This document shows, piece after piece, positions 49,448-57,838 of a stretch of 64,000 nt of DNA. The notes beneath the pieces were generated by a model. It was given only the letters and a program-made list of their open reading frames with translations, was not told where the DNA came from and searched no databases. Position 1 is the first letter of the stretch, and every line of letters starts with the position of its first letter. The translations under genes and the position numbers were made by a program. This DNA comes from Kitasatospora xanthocidica. GTDB lineage: Bacteria; Actinomycetota; Actinomycetes; Streptomycetales; Streptomycetaceae. The stretch spans positions 170,491-234,490 of the forward strand of contig NZ_BNBY01000007.1 of NCBI RefSeq assembly GCF_014656195.1, in the 5' to 3' direction.

Positions 49448-50109
49448 GAGCGCTCCTGGGTGGCGGGGGAGGCGGCGGGCAGGGCGTCGAGGACGTGCTC
49501 GGCCAGCGCGATCAGCGCGTCCAGGCTGGCCTCGCGCTCGCGGGCGTCGCAGAGCAGCAGCGGGGTGGCGGGGTGCAGGTCCAGGTGGGCGCGGAGCACC
49601 TCTTCCGGGTGGACCGGCGCGTCCGGGAAGCGGTTGACGGCGACGGCGTACGGCAGCCCCTGCTCCTCGACCATGTCCATGATCTCGAAGGAGTCGGCCA
49701 GCCGGCGGGTGTCGGCGAGCACCAGGGCGCCCAGCGCGCCGCGGGCGATGTCCTGCCAGAGCGGGAAGAAGCGGCGCTGGCCGGGGGTGCCGAACATGTA
49801 GAGCACGACGTTGCCGGGCAGGGTCAGCCGCCCGAAGTCCACGGCGACGGTGGTCGTGGTCTTCTCGGGCAGGCCGGCCAGGTCGTCCACCGGCCGTCCG
49901 GTCTCGGTCATCGCCTCCTCGGTGTGCAGGGTGGCGATCTCCGAGAGGGTGCGGATCAGCGTGGTCTTGCCGACCCCGAACGGGCCGGCGACCACCAGCT
50001 TCATCAGCGTCTGGTCCCGGTCGGGCAGGTAGCCGACCCGGCCGGACGGGTCGCCCGACGGGCCGGACGGCGGGTCACCGGCAGGGTCACCGGAGCGCAC
50101 GGAGTCCAA
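49444..50109 (-). CDS. cvnD: Conservon GTPase/ATP-GTP binding protein (CvnD)
   Basis: CvnD is the Ras-like GTPase of the conservon and associates with CvnA-C at the membrane. The 221-residue protein has the P-loop GPFGVGKT (42-49), VDFGRLTLPGNVVLYMFGTPGQ (G3-like) and AVNRFPDAP (G4-like NxxD variant). The TTG 50109 start is supported by GAGAGG seven bases upstream and gives a 23-bp overlap with cvnC. A GTG nine bases on has no such site. It is translationally coupled to the P450. Confidence 0.92.
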   Translation of the reverse strand: MDSVRSGDPAGDPPSGPSGDPSGRVGYLPDRDQTLMKLVVAGPFGVGKTTLIRTLSEIATLHTEEAMTETGRPVDDLAGLPEKTTTTVAVDFGRLTLPGNVVLYMFGTPGQRRFFPLWQDIARGALGALVLADTRRLADSFEIMDMVEEQGLPYAVAVNRFPDAPVHPEEVLRAHLDLHPATPLLLCDAREREASLDALIALAEHVLDALPAASPATQERS

Positions 50110-50440
50110 CGAGGAGCCTCTCGACGATGGAGCGGTCGGTCTGCTGGGCGGGCGGGATCGGCGCCCGGGCGCGCAGGCAGCCCGCCTCGACCAGATCGGC
50201 CGCGAGGAAGACGGTGGCGCTGACGGGCAGGCGCAGGTGCGCGGCGGCCTCCACCACGGTCAGCGCGCCGGGGCGCAGCAGGTCCCAGAGCCGGCGGTGT
50301 TCGGTTTCGAGCCCGGTCGGCGGTTCGGCCCGGTCGGCGAACAGGACGGTCAGCCGCTCGAAGCCCTCGCCGCCGGGGCGGCTGCGGCCGCCGGTGGCCA
50401 GGTAGGCGGGCACCATCCGCCTGCGGGGTACGGCGGTCAT
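50087..50440 (-). CDS. cvnC: DUF742 conservon protein (CvnC)
   Basis: This 117-residue protein is of DUF742, with the winged-helix-like core GLETEHRRLWDLLRPGALTVVEAAAHLRLPVSATVFLAADLVEAGCLRAR. The ATG 50440 overlaps the cvnB stop (ATGA). In studied conservons CvnC is part of the membrane complex that responds to nucleotide exchange on CvnD. Confidence 0.93.
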   Translation of the reverse strand: MTAVPRRRMVPAYLATGGRSRPGGEGFERLTVLFADRAEPPTGLETEHRRLWDLLRPGALTVVEAAAHLRLPVSATVFLAADLVEAGCLRARAPIPPAQQTDRSIVERLLVGLRALR

Positions 50441-50868
50441 GACCGGACGGTGTCGTCCTGCCGCCGGGACGGGCTCGCGAGCGCGCGGCCCAGGGCGGCG
50501 ACCTGTACCTGCATCTGGTAGGAGACGTTGCCGAGTTGGGCGTCCGGGGTGGTGAACACGGCGAGCGAGGTGTTCTCCCCGGCGGGCACGACGATCGCGT
50601 AGCCGAGGTCCGACTCCACCACGGTCTGGGCCAGTCGCGGCCGTTCGGCGTCGGTGAACGCGGTGGTGAACGCCCGGGCGGCGGCGTGCACGGTCGCGGT
50701 CATCGCGGCGACCCGTTCGGCGGAGGCCCGTTCCAGGCCGTCCGAGGCGCCCTCGACCAGGCCGTCGCCGGTGGCGATGACCGCGTGCAGCACCCCCGGC
50801 AGCTCCAGCAGCGGGGTCAGCACCCACGAGATCTCGTCGGTGGCGGTCGGGCTGGGCGTGCTGCTCAC
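50437..50868 (-). CDS. cvnB: Roadblock/LC7 domain protein (CvnB)
   Basis: This 143-residue roadblock/LC7 protein (LLELPGVLHAVIATGDGLVEGASDG, SDLGYAIVVPAGENTSLAVF) is related to MglB-type GTPase regulators. It overlaps cvnA and cvnC by 4 bp on either side and probably acts as the GTPase-activating or docking partner of CvnD. Confidence 0.93.
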   Translation of the reverse strand: MSSTPSPTATDEISWVLTPLLELPGVLHAVIATGDGLVEGASDGLERASAERVAAMTATVHAAARAFTTAFTDAERPRLAQTVVESDLGYAIVVPAGENTSLAVFTTPDAQLGNVSYQMQVQVAALGRALASPSRRQDDTVRS

Positions 50869-52751
50869 TGCTCGGCTCCTTCTAAGGGCGTCGGAACGGT
50901 CGTGGGGCCGGTGGTGTGGTCACCGGCGGTGTGGTCACCGGCGGTGTGGTCACCGGTGGGGCGGCCGGGGGTGGTGTCGCCTGGGGTGGTGTCGCTGTGT
51001 TCGGTGGTGCCGCTGCCCCGGGTGGCGACGCCGTCGCGGCCGCCGGACTCGGAGGCGGCCCGCGCCACGGCGGCCCGGCCGGAGTCGGTGCCCCGCTGCA
51101 GCGCCTGCCAGTGGGCGGCGGCGCGCTCGGGGGTGCGTCCGGCGGCGGGGACGGCGGGGACGGCGGGGGTCGCGGGCGCCTCCGGCTCCTCGGCGGCCAG
51201 CGGGCGGCGGCGGCGCCGGGTGGGCAGGCCGCTGCCGTCGTCCGCCGGGGAATCCACCGTGGCGTCCGCCCGGTTCGCGGCGGTCACGGGGTCCGCCACC
51301 GTCGCCTCCCCGCCCGGGTCGGGCACCACGTGGATGGCCGGGGCCGGGTGCGGGCCCGGCTGGTGGTGGCGGTCGGCGAGCTGCGGGCCGTCCTGCTCGT
51401 CGGCGTCGCGCATCGGCGGGACGGCGGCGACGGTGGGCGCGGGGGCCGGTCCGGTGCCGGCCCGCAGCGGCAGCGGGGTGAGCACCGAGAGCGGCTGCCC
51501 GTCGTCGACGACGGTCACCAGCCCGGCCGGGATCCGCAGGATGGTCCGCATGCCGCCGTACGGCGAGGGCTCGATGTGGCAGGAGAAGCCGTACTGACGG
51601 GCCAGCTTGCCGACCACCGCGAAGCCGGTCTTGGGCGGGTTGCCGAGCTCGGTGAGCAGCAGGTCCGGCGGGCCGGCGAGCAGTCGGCGGGCGCGGCGCA
51701 GCTGGTCCTCGTCCATGCCGATGCCGCTGTCGTCGATGATGACCAGCGCGCCGCGGCCGCCCTGCTGGACGGTGACCGGGACGTCGGTCTCCGGGTGCGA
51801 GTAGGCGGTGGCGTTGGCGAGCAGCTCGGCGATGGTGACGGCGATCGGCTCGGCGGCCCGGGCGACCACCGCGAGCCGCTGCTCCCGCAGGTGGTTGGCG
51901 ACCTTGATCCGGGCGTAGCCGGGCACCCGGGAGAGCGCGCCGACGACCACCTCGGCGAGCGGCGAGTCGGTGCGGGCCAGGCCGGGCCAGGCCTCGCAGA
52001 GCACGGCGACGGTCTGGATCCGGCGCAGCGCGACCTCGTTGCGGAAGTCGACCTCCAGCAGCCGGGGGTCGTCGTTGTCGTGCTGCAGCTGCTGGACCAG
52101 GCTCTGGATCTGGTACAGCAGGGTCTGGATCCGGGAGGTGGCGCCGCGCATGGCGGCGCGGGCGGCGGCGTCCACCCGTTCGCGCTCGTCGGCGAGGGCG
52201 GTGGCGGTGGCGTCCAGGACGGACTGCAGCGCCCGGACGGCCTCCGGGCCGACGGCCGGCGGGTCGAGCGGGCCGACCAGCGGGGCGTTGGTGTGGGTGA
52301 GCCGGACGGCGGTGGCGGCCACCCGCTCCTGGGCGAGGTGGCCGATCTCGGCGAACAGGGCGGCGGTGCGCGCCTCGGCGGCGGCGGCGCGGCGGTCGGC
52401 CTCCTCGGCGCGGGCGGCCGCGGCGGCGCCCTGCTGGGCGGTGTCCCGGGCGGCGTCCTCGGCGGCCCGGGCGGCGTCGTGCGCGGCGCGGGAGGCGTCC
52501 TCGGCGGCCCGGGCGAGGCCCTCGACCCGGCGGGCGTCCTCGACGGCGCGCCGGACGTTCTCCTGCGCCTCGCGCAGCTGCTGCTCGGCGCGGGCGAGCC
52601 GGCCCTCGGCGACCCGGGCGCGCTCCTCGCTCCGGGTGAGCGCGGTCTCGGCGGTCGCCGCCCGGGCACCGGCCGCCGCGCGGGCACGGGCGAGCACGGC
52701 CGCGGCCACGGCGGCGACCAGCGCCAGGGCGATCAGCGCGATCTGCGTCAT
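50865..52751 (-). CDS. cvnA: Conservon sensor-like ATPase (CvnA)
   Basis: This 628-residue membrane protein has one N-terminal helix (residues 4-21), a very long Ala/Glu/Arg coiled coil (about 25-150), and a GHKL ATPase domain with N-box ELLANATAYSHPETD and G-box IDDSGIGMDE. No phospho-acceptor H-box is evident, so it is not an ordinary kinase. The C-terminal 200 residues are Pro/Ala-rich and end with three GDHTAGDHT-like repeats encoded at about 50910-50955. Unlike many CvnA proteins it lacks a large extracellular sensor loop. First gene of the operon. Confidence 0.9.
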   Translation of the reverse strand: MTQIALIALALVAAVAAAVLARARAAAGARAATAETALTRSEERARVAEGRLARAEQQLREAQENVRRAVEDARRVEGLARAAEDASRAAHDAARAAEDAARDTAQQGAAAAARAEEADRRAAAAEARTAALFAEIGHLAQERVAATAVRLTHTNAPLVGPLDPPAVGPEAVRALQSVLDATATALADERERVDAAARAAMRGATSRIQTLLYQIQSLVQQLQHDNDDPRLLEVDFRNEVALRRIQTVAVLCEAWPGLARTDSPLAEVVVGALSRVPGYARIKVANHLREQRLAVVARAAEPIAVTIAELLANATAYSHPETDVPVTVQQGGRGALVIIDDSGIGMDEDQLRRARRLLAGPPDLLLTELGNPPKTGFAVVGKLARQYGFSCHIEPSPYGGMRTILRIPAGLVTVVDDGQPLSVLTPLPLRAGTGPAPAPTVAAVPPMRDADEQDGPQLADRHHQPGPHPAPAIHVVPDPGGEATVADPVTAANRADATVDSPADDGSGLPTRRRRRPLAAEEPEAPATPAVPAVPAAGRTPERAAAHWQALQRGTDSGRAAVARAASESGGRDGVATRGSGTTEHSDTTPGDTTPGRPTGDHTAGDHTAGDHTTGPTTVPTPLEGAEQ

Positions 52752-52919
52752 CGGAGTCCTCGGGGGTGCGGACGGGGCGGGCCGGCCGGGTGGGTGGGTG
52801 GGCCGGCCGGGGCGGGCGGGGGCTCGGGATCCGTACGGGCGTCGGCTCGGGGCGCCGGCTCCGGGTGTCAGCTCGGGGCATCAACTCCGGGCATCAACTC
52901 CGGGCGTCAGCTCGGGTCG

Positions 52920-53930
52920 TCAGCTCCCGGCCGTGCGCGGGCGCGGGATCCGGGCGGTGTCCTCGGTCAGTTCCCGGGCGACCAGGGCGACCTGCCCCAT
53001 GGCGTCCAGCACGCCGGGTGCCTCGGTGCCGTCCAGGTGCCGGTACTCGGCGGCGACGGTGAGCACCAGCCGCTCGGGCAGGCCGAGCTCGGGGTGGCGC
53101 TGTTCGGCGATCACCCGCCGGGCGGCGTCCAGCGCGGGTATCCCGGCGGCGTGCAGGGTGTGGGCGCGCTCCCGGACGTACGCGAGGTAGCCGATGTGCT
53201 CCTGGACGCCGGCGCGGTCGAGGACCGGGCCGTGCCCGGGGACGAAGATCTCCGCGCCGGTGGCCAGGGCCTGTTCGCAGGCGCCGATGATGTTCTCCAG
53301 CGGGCCGGCCCAGTGCGAGGGGTGGTCGCCGGGCTGCTCGGGCGTCGAGGAGAAGATCACGTCGCCGGTGAACACCGCGCGCTGGTGCGGGAGGTGGACC
53401 ATCAGGTCGCCGCCGGTGTGCGCGGCGGGCAGGCTGGTGATCCGCACGGGGTAGCGTCCGACCCGCAGCTCCAGCTCACCGGTGAAGACGGTGTCCGGCT
53501 GAACGGGCTCGGTGGCGGACCAGTCGAACCGGCCGAAGTGCTCCTTGAGGTAGCCGCCGAGCAGCGAGTCCGGGTCGCTGCCGTTGACCAGGGCGTGCTG
53601 CTGCTGCGGGGTGGGCTCCCAGTGGATGTGCTCCAGGGCCTCGCGGGTGGCGATCACCTCGGCGTCCGGCACGACCCCGGCGCCCCACAGGTGGTCGCCG
53701 TTGGCGTGGGTGACGACGACCCGGTCGATCTCGACGCCGGCGGGCAGCAGCCGGCGGCTCGCGGCGAGGAACTCCCCGGCCATCGAGGGGTCGTACGGCG
53801 TGTCGATCCAGAGCGCGGTCGTCTCGGAGGCCAGCAGGCCGCAGTTGGCCAGGCCCCAGCCCCGCTTCGGGGGGAGCCACACGTACAGGTCCTCGGCAAT
53901 CGCGCTCACGTTCGCACGGTTGATCGTCAT
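52920..53930 (-). CDS. MBL-fold metallohydrolase
   Basis: This 336-residue metallo-beta-lactamase-fold hydrolase has the metal loop VVVTHANGDHLWGAG (H-x-x-GDH variant of HxHxDH), later LPAAHTGGDLMVHLP and FTGDVIFSS, and FVPGHGPVLDRAG. The start ATG 53930 (MTINRANVSAIAEDLYVW) has no ribosome site but follows a CATAAT hexamer by seven bases, so the mRNA is probably leaderless. The longer form from 53948 is not supported. It is divergent from the MNIO operon across 420 bp. The substrate is unknown. Confidence 0.88.
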   Translation of the reverse strand: MTINRANVSAIAEDLYVWLPPKRGWGLANCGLLASETTALWIDTPYDPSMAGEFLAASRRLLPAGVEIDRVVVTHANGDHLWGAGVVPDAEVIATREALEHIHWEPTPQQQHALVNGSDPDSLLGGYLKEHFGRFDWSATEPVQPDTVFTGELELRVGRYPVRITSLPAAHTGGDLMVHLPHQRAVFTGDVIFSSTPEQPGDHPSHWAGPLENIIGACEQALATGAEIFVPGHGPVLDRAGVQEHIGYLAYVRERAHTLHAAGIPALDAARRVIAEQRHPELGLPERLVLTVAAEYRHLDGTEAPGVLDAMGQVALVARELTEDTARIPRPRTAGS

Positions 53931-54031
53931 GTGCGCGATTATGCCCATGATGCGTCAAGGGCGGGGCAAAACCTGTACGAACGCGCGGAGTTCATGACCC
54001 GGTCCCTCCCGGGCTGTCCGGATTCGCACCC

Positions 54032-54047
54032 TGTGGTCGAGACCAAT
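54032..54047. promoter_or_regulatory. DasR-site-like palindrome TGTGGTCGAGACCAAT
   Basis: The core TGGTC-GA-GACCA has perfect 5-bp arms and the 16-mer matches the dre consensus at about 13 positions. It lies in the divergent gap between the MBL hydrolase and the MNIO operon. Apart from this site and the CATAAT hexamer at about 53938, nothing else was recognised in 53931-54350. Confidence 0.45.
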
Positions 54048-54350
54048 TGTCTCACTGATCGGGACAGGTCGTGGACGGCCCGGGCGGCCGGACTAACCGC
54101 GTGCGCACGGCCGGCGCTTTCGATTTTGCCGCCGATGGGGCACTCCACCTGCGGAAATGGTCGCAGCTGGGGACCAAAGTCCCTGATCACCGTGGTGGCA
54201 AGCTCAAATAATGCTCTGAGAAGACCGGGCGAGGCTTGGCAGCCTCCCCGCCCGGGGACATCCTCAGCAACACGGCCGCGCGGTCCTGGCGACGACGCCC
54301 GCACCACCCGACGGCCGTTCCCACCCCAGCCCTCCGAAGGGGGCGAACCG

Positions 54351-55214
54351 ATGACTTCCCCTGCCCTGGACCTGCCCGCACGGGCCACCGGCGGCCCCGC
54401 CGCCACCCGCCTGGGCGTCGGCCTCGGCTGGCGCGCCGAGATCGACACCGTGGTCGAGCGCCAACCCGGCCTGGACTGGGTCGAAGTGGTCGCCGAGAAC
54501 ATCTGCGCCGGCCACCTGCCCGAATCCCTGACGGTGCTGCGCGAACGCGGCGTCACCGTCGTCCCGCACGGCGTCGGCCTCGGCCTCGGCGGCGCCGCAC
54601 TGCCCGACCCCGCCCGGCTCGCCAAGCTCGCCGACACCGCGCTGGCGCTCGGCTCCCCGCTGGTCACCGAACACCTGGCCTTCGTCCGGGCCGGCGGCCT
54701 GGAGGCCGGGCACCTGCTGCCCGTCCCCCGCACCCGGGACTCGCTGCGGGTGATCGCCGAGAACGTCCGGATCGCCCAGGAGCAGCTCCCGGCACCGCTC
54801 GCCCTGGAGAACATAGCCGCCCAACTCGCCTGGCCGGACGACGAGTTCACCGAGGGCGAGTTCCTCGCCGAGCTGGTCGCGCGGACCGGCGTCCGGCTGC
54901 TGATCGACGTCGCCAACCTGCACACCAACCGGGTCAACCTCGGCATCGACCCGGCCGCCGAACTCGACCGGCTGCCGCTGGAGGCGCTCGCCTACGTGCA
55001 CGTCGCTGGCGGCACCACGGTCGACGGCGTCTGGCACGACACCCACGCCCACCCGGTCACCGAACCGGTGCTGGAGGTGCTGGCCGAGCTCTGCGCCCGG
55101 GTCGCACCGCCCGGCGTCCTGCTGGAGCGGGACGCCGACTTCCCGCCGCCCAGCGAGCTGGCCGGTGAACTGGACGCCATCCGCCGGGTGCTGGAGGGGA
55201 GCACCCGGCGATGA
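54351..55214 (+). CDS. DUF692/MNIO-family multinuclear iron oxidative enzyme
   Basis: This 287-residue TIM-barrel enzyme belongs to the DUF692 (MNIO) family, whose characterised members (MbnB, TglH and others) use two or three iron ions to rearrange or cleave peptide residues, mostly cysteines. Likely metal ligands are all visible: H73 (VVPHGVG), E107/H108 (TEHLA), E153/N154 (ALENIA), D186, N189 and H191 (IDVANLHTN), H217 (YVHVAG), D230/H232/H234 (DTHAHP), E259/D261 (LERDAD). ATG 54351 has AAGGGGG seven bases upstream. The operon's third gene encodes a Cys-rich protein, a natural candidate substrate. Confidence 0.92.
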   Translation: MTSPALDLPARATGGPAATRLGVGLGWRAEIDTVVERQPGLDWVEVVAENICAGHLPESLTVLRERGVTVVPHGVGLGLGGAALPDPARLAKLADTALALGSPLVTEHLAFVRAGGLEAGHLLPVPRTRDSLRVIAENVRIAQEQLPAPLALENIAAQLAWPDDEFTEGEFLAELVARTGVRLLIDVANLHTNRVNLGIDPAAELDRLPLEALAYVHVAGGTTVDGVWHDTHAHPVTEPVLEVLAELCARVAPPGVLLERDADFPPPSELAGELDAIRRVLEGSTRR

Positions 55215-55651
55215 GCGACCGGATCACGGCCCAGGCCCCCGCCGACGACCAGGACCTCGCCGCCGCCCGGCAGCGGCTGGCCCGGCGCCAGGAGGAGCTG
55301 CTGGCCGCCCTGGTGGCCGGCGGACCCGTCCCGCCCGGCTTCGACCCGGCGCAGGTCCGCGCCCAGTCCACCGGCCTCGCCGCCAAGCGGCGCGGCACCA
55401 CCGCCAAGGTGGCCCCGGACCTTCCCCGCCTGCTCGGGGAGCGGTACGGGCCGCTCTTCCTCGCGTACGCCCGCACCCACCCGCAGACCGGCGGCTACCG
55501 CGCCGACGCCCGGGCCTTCGCCCAGTGGGTGCTCACCGAAGGCGGCCCGCTCGCCGCCGACCACCGCCGGGCCCTGGAGCAGTGGCTCCGCCCGGCACCC
55601 GTACGGCCGTCCGGCCCGCTCGCGCGACTGCGCCGGGCCCTGCGCCGCTAG
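55211..55651 (+). CDS. MNIO partner protein (hypothetical, DUF692-linked)
   Basis: This 146-residue basic helical protein starts within the MNIO stop (ATGA), so synthesis is coupled. The N-terminal half is a charged helix (DDQDLAAARQRLARRQEELLAALV). The C-terminal half has RLLGERYGPLFLAYARTHPQTGGYRADARAFAQWVL, a pattern typical of small proteins next to actinobacterial DUF692 genes. MNIO enzymes commonly need a partner that recruits the substrate leader; a similar job is inferred here. There is no catalytic motif. Confidence 0.78.
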   Translation: MSDRITAQAPADDQDLAAARQRLARRQEELLAALVAGGPVPPGFDPAQVRAQSTGLAAKRRGTTAKVAPDLPRLLGERYGPLFLAYARTHPQTGGYRADARAFAQWVLTEGGPLAADHRRALEQWLRPAPVRPSGPLARLRRALRR

Positions 55652-55685
55652 TCACGACCCATCGTCTTTTCCGGGGGAACCGCCC

Positions 55686-56816
55686 ATGTGGCACAACAGT
55701 TACTTCACCGTCCCAACCGTCCTGCTGGTGGCCGCCGCCCTGTTCGCCGTCCAGGCCCGGCAGCACGTCGCCAAGGTCCGCTACGCCAAGGGCCTGCCCG
55801 GCCGCGGCCTGCCGCTGCTCGACGCCGCCTTCCTGGCCGGCGGACCGGGCCGGGTCTTCGACACCGCGCTGGTCCGGATGCACCTGGGCGAGCAGGTGGT
55901 GATCAGCCGCTCCGGCCTGGTCACGCTCACCGGCGGCCAACCGTACGACGCGGTCGACCAGGCGATCCACGACGCCGTCGGCCCCACCGGAAGCCGCGAG
56001 ATCGCCCCGCTGCGCCGGATGGTGATGCGCTCCGCCGCCGTCCAGGAGATCGGCGACCGGCTCGCCGACCGCGGCCTGCTGCGCCGCCCCGAGCGGCTGC
56101 GGCGGGCCCGCACCGCCCGTCGGCTGCTCTGGCTCGCGCTGCTCGTCGTGGTGGCCTTCGCGGTGGCCGCCGAGGTGATCGACGACGGCGCCTACGGCCA
56201 CGAGCGCCCCGACCTCACGGTCCCCGCCGTCCTGGTGGTCGGCGGCCTCGTCACGCTGCTCGCCACGAGGCCCGCCAAGGGCCGGATCACCCCGGCCGGG
56301 AGGCAGCAGCTGTCCCTGATGGCCGGCTCGCCGTGGACGCCCCACTCGGGCTTCCCGCCCGCGCTGGCCGGCGGCGCGCTGCTCGGCGCGCTCGCGCTCG
56401 GCGGGCTGGCCGCCGCCGGACTGGACAACCAGGAGCTGGAGGCCGCGATGCTGGCCGGGGCGGCCGAGGAGGAGGCGATGCGGCAGGCCGCCGCCGCCTC
56501 GTACGGTTCGAACTCCTCGGGTTCGTCCTCGTCGTCGTCCTCCTCTTCCTCGTCCTCGTGCTCCTCCGCGTCCTCCTCGTCGTGCTCCTCCGGTGGCTCC
56601 GACTCCTGGTGCGGCTCCTCCTCCGACTCCGGGTCCTCCGGCTGCGGCGGGAGCAGCGGCTGCGGCTCGTCCTCCTCCAGCTGTGGCTCGTCCTCGTCCT
56701 CCAGCTGCGGGTCCTCGTCGTCCTCCAGCTGCGGCTCGTCCTCGTCCTCCAGCTGCGGGTCCTCGTCCTCCTCCAGCTGCGGATCGAGCTGCGGCGGGGG
56801 CGGCTGCGGCTCCTGA
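55686..56816 (+). CDS. TIGR04222-type membrane protein with 12-cysteine Ser/Gly tail; candidate MNIO substrate
   Basis: This is a 376-residue protein. A helix at 7-24 is followed by a TIGR04222-like domain (about 30-140; FLAGGPGRVFDTALVRMHL, SREIAPLRRMVMRSAAVQEIGDRLADRGLL), hydrophobic segments at about 147-165, 180-197 and 228-247, then a low-complexity tail (about 275-376) of Ser, Gly and 12 Cys. The rest of the protein has no Cys. From the fifth Cys on the tail is a CGSSSSSS-type heptad-like repeat ending SSCGGGGCGS. Position in the MNIO operon (35 bp after the partner gene) and Cys confinement to the tail make it a likely modification target. This is inference. Confidence 0.85.
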   Translation: MWHNSYFTVPTVLLVAAALFAVQARQHVAKVRYAKGLPGRGLPLLDAAFLAGGPGRVFDTALVRMHLGEQVVISRSGLVTLTGGQPYDAVDQAIHDAVGPTGSREIAPLRRMVMRSAAVQEIGDRLADRGLLRRPERLRRARTARRLLWLALLVVVAFAVAAEVIDDGAYGHERPDLTVPAVLVVGGLVTLLATRPAKGRITPAGRQQLSLMAGSPWTPHSGFPPALAGGALLGALALGGLAAAGLDNQELEAAMLAGAAEEEAMRQAAAASYGSNSSGSSSSSSSSSSSSCSSASSSSCSSGGSDSWCGSSSDSGSSGCGGSSGCGSSSSSCGSSSSSSCGSSSSSSCGSSSSSSCGSSSSSSCGSSCGGGGCGS

Positions 56817-56911
56817 CGGGCCGCGGCCGGCGGCGCCGCCGACGTCACAGTTCGGTATCGCGGACCGGGAACTCGTTCCCCGCGCCATCGGGCCCGGCAT
56901 ACAACAAGGCC

Positions 56912-57694
56912 ATGTGGTTGCTGTTCCTGATACCGGCCTGTGTCGCGGCAGTGCTCTCCTGCCTCCGGCTGGTCCGGATGACCGCCACCGCCGACGCCCT
57001 CACCGACCAGGACGGGCTACGCCCCCCGGAAGCCGTCGGCATCGGGCTGTACGAGACCGCCTACCTGGCCGGCGGCCCGGACCGGGTGGTCGAGCTCGCC
57101 CTCGTCCTGATGGCCGGCCGGGGCCGCCTCCACCTGGCGCACACCGGCTGGACCACCGTCGTCGACCCCAAGGGCCGCAGCCGGCTGGAACGGGCGGTCA
57201 TCGCCACCGTCGGCCCCGAGGGCCAGTGCCGCACCGACGAGCTGCGCCGGGCGATGGCCGAGCACCCCACGGTGCTGGAGATCGGCGCCCGGCTCGCGCT
57301 GGCCGGCCTGGCCACCCCGGCCCTGGTGCAGCGCAACACCGTCGTGGTGGTCCGGCAGGTCCGGCACGCGCTGCTGCTGTCCCTGCTCCTGCTGGCCGCC
57401 TCACTCGCCCTCAGCGGCTTCACCGGCGGTGACACCGTCGCCCCGCTCGCCTGGTTCTCGCTGCCGCTGGTGCTCACCTCGGGCACCCTGCTGATGGCCC
57501 GGGTCGACGTCTACCCCTACACCCGCTGGGCCTCCCCGATCGGCCAGGAGGTGCTGCGCGAGGTCCGCCCCACCCGCCAGCGCGGCCTCGCCGACGACGA
57601 GGAACGCGAACTGCTCACCGCCGTCGCCATGAACGGCCCCGCCGTCCTCCCCGACGCCCGCCTGCGCGCCGCCCTCCGCCCCCACCGCACCTGA
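56912..57694 (+). CDS. TIGR04222-like membrane protein without Cys-rich tail
   Basis: This 260-residue relative of the preceding gene has an N-terminal helix (MWLLFLIPACVAAVLSCL), then ETAYLAGGPDRVVELALVLMAGRGRLHLAHTG and QCRTDELRRAMAEHPTVLEIGARLALAGL, which align with the same region upstream. Two further hydrophobic segments follow (HALLLSLLLLAASLALSGF, APLAWFSLPLVLTSGTLL). It ends in a charged stretch with no Ser/Cys repeat. The start at ATG 56912 is the first after the repeat-bearing gene, with only AAGG close by. Possibly an accessory partner of the Cys-rich protein. A hairpin follows. Confidence 0.8.
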   Translation: MWLLFLIPACVAAVLSCLRLVRMTATADALTDQDGLRPPEAVGIGLYETAYLAGGPDRVVELALVLMAGRGRLHLAHTGWTTVVDPKGRSRLERAVIATVGPEGQCRTDELRRAMAEHPTVLEIGARLALAGLATPALVQRNTVVVVRQVRHALLLSLLLLAASLALSGFTGGDTVAPLAWFSLPLVLTSGTLLMARVDVYPYTRWASPIGQEVLREVRPTRQRGLADDEERELLTAVAMNGPAVLPDARLRAALRPHRT

Positions 57695-57744
57695 CCGGAG
57701 CCGGGGCGGGTCCGGCCGGGCCTCGCCCGTAGCCGTAACGACGC

Positions 57745-57787
57745 CGGAGGCCGGCTCCCCGCCCGTACAGGGGGGAACCGGCCTCCG
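57745..57787. terminator. Convergent hairpin between MNIO operon and hemQ
   Basis: 10-bp perfect outer arms (57745-57754, 57778-57787) continue into an imperfect G/C inner stem. Confidence 0.7.
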
Positions 57788-57838
57788 AAGGGGACCGCGG
57801 TCGCTCGGGCCGGGCCGGACCGGGCCGTGTCGCGTCGC

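Noticed and set aside
50916..55214. Long plus-strand frame covering the conservon and the MNIO gene
   Set aside because: Only the part from 54351 is real; the rest is antisense to cvnA and the MBL hydrolase, and a ribosome site supports ATG 54351.
56192..56848. Minus-strand acidic Glu/Asp/Pro frame opposite the Cys-rich tail
   Set aside because: Reverse reading of TCC/TCG codons gives GAG/GAC repeats automatically; the plus-strand frame has the TIGR04222 domain and operon context.
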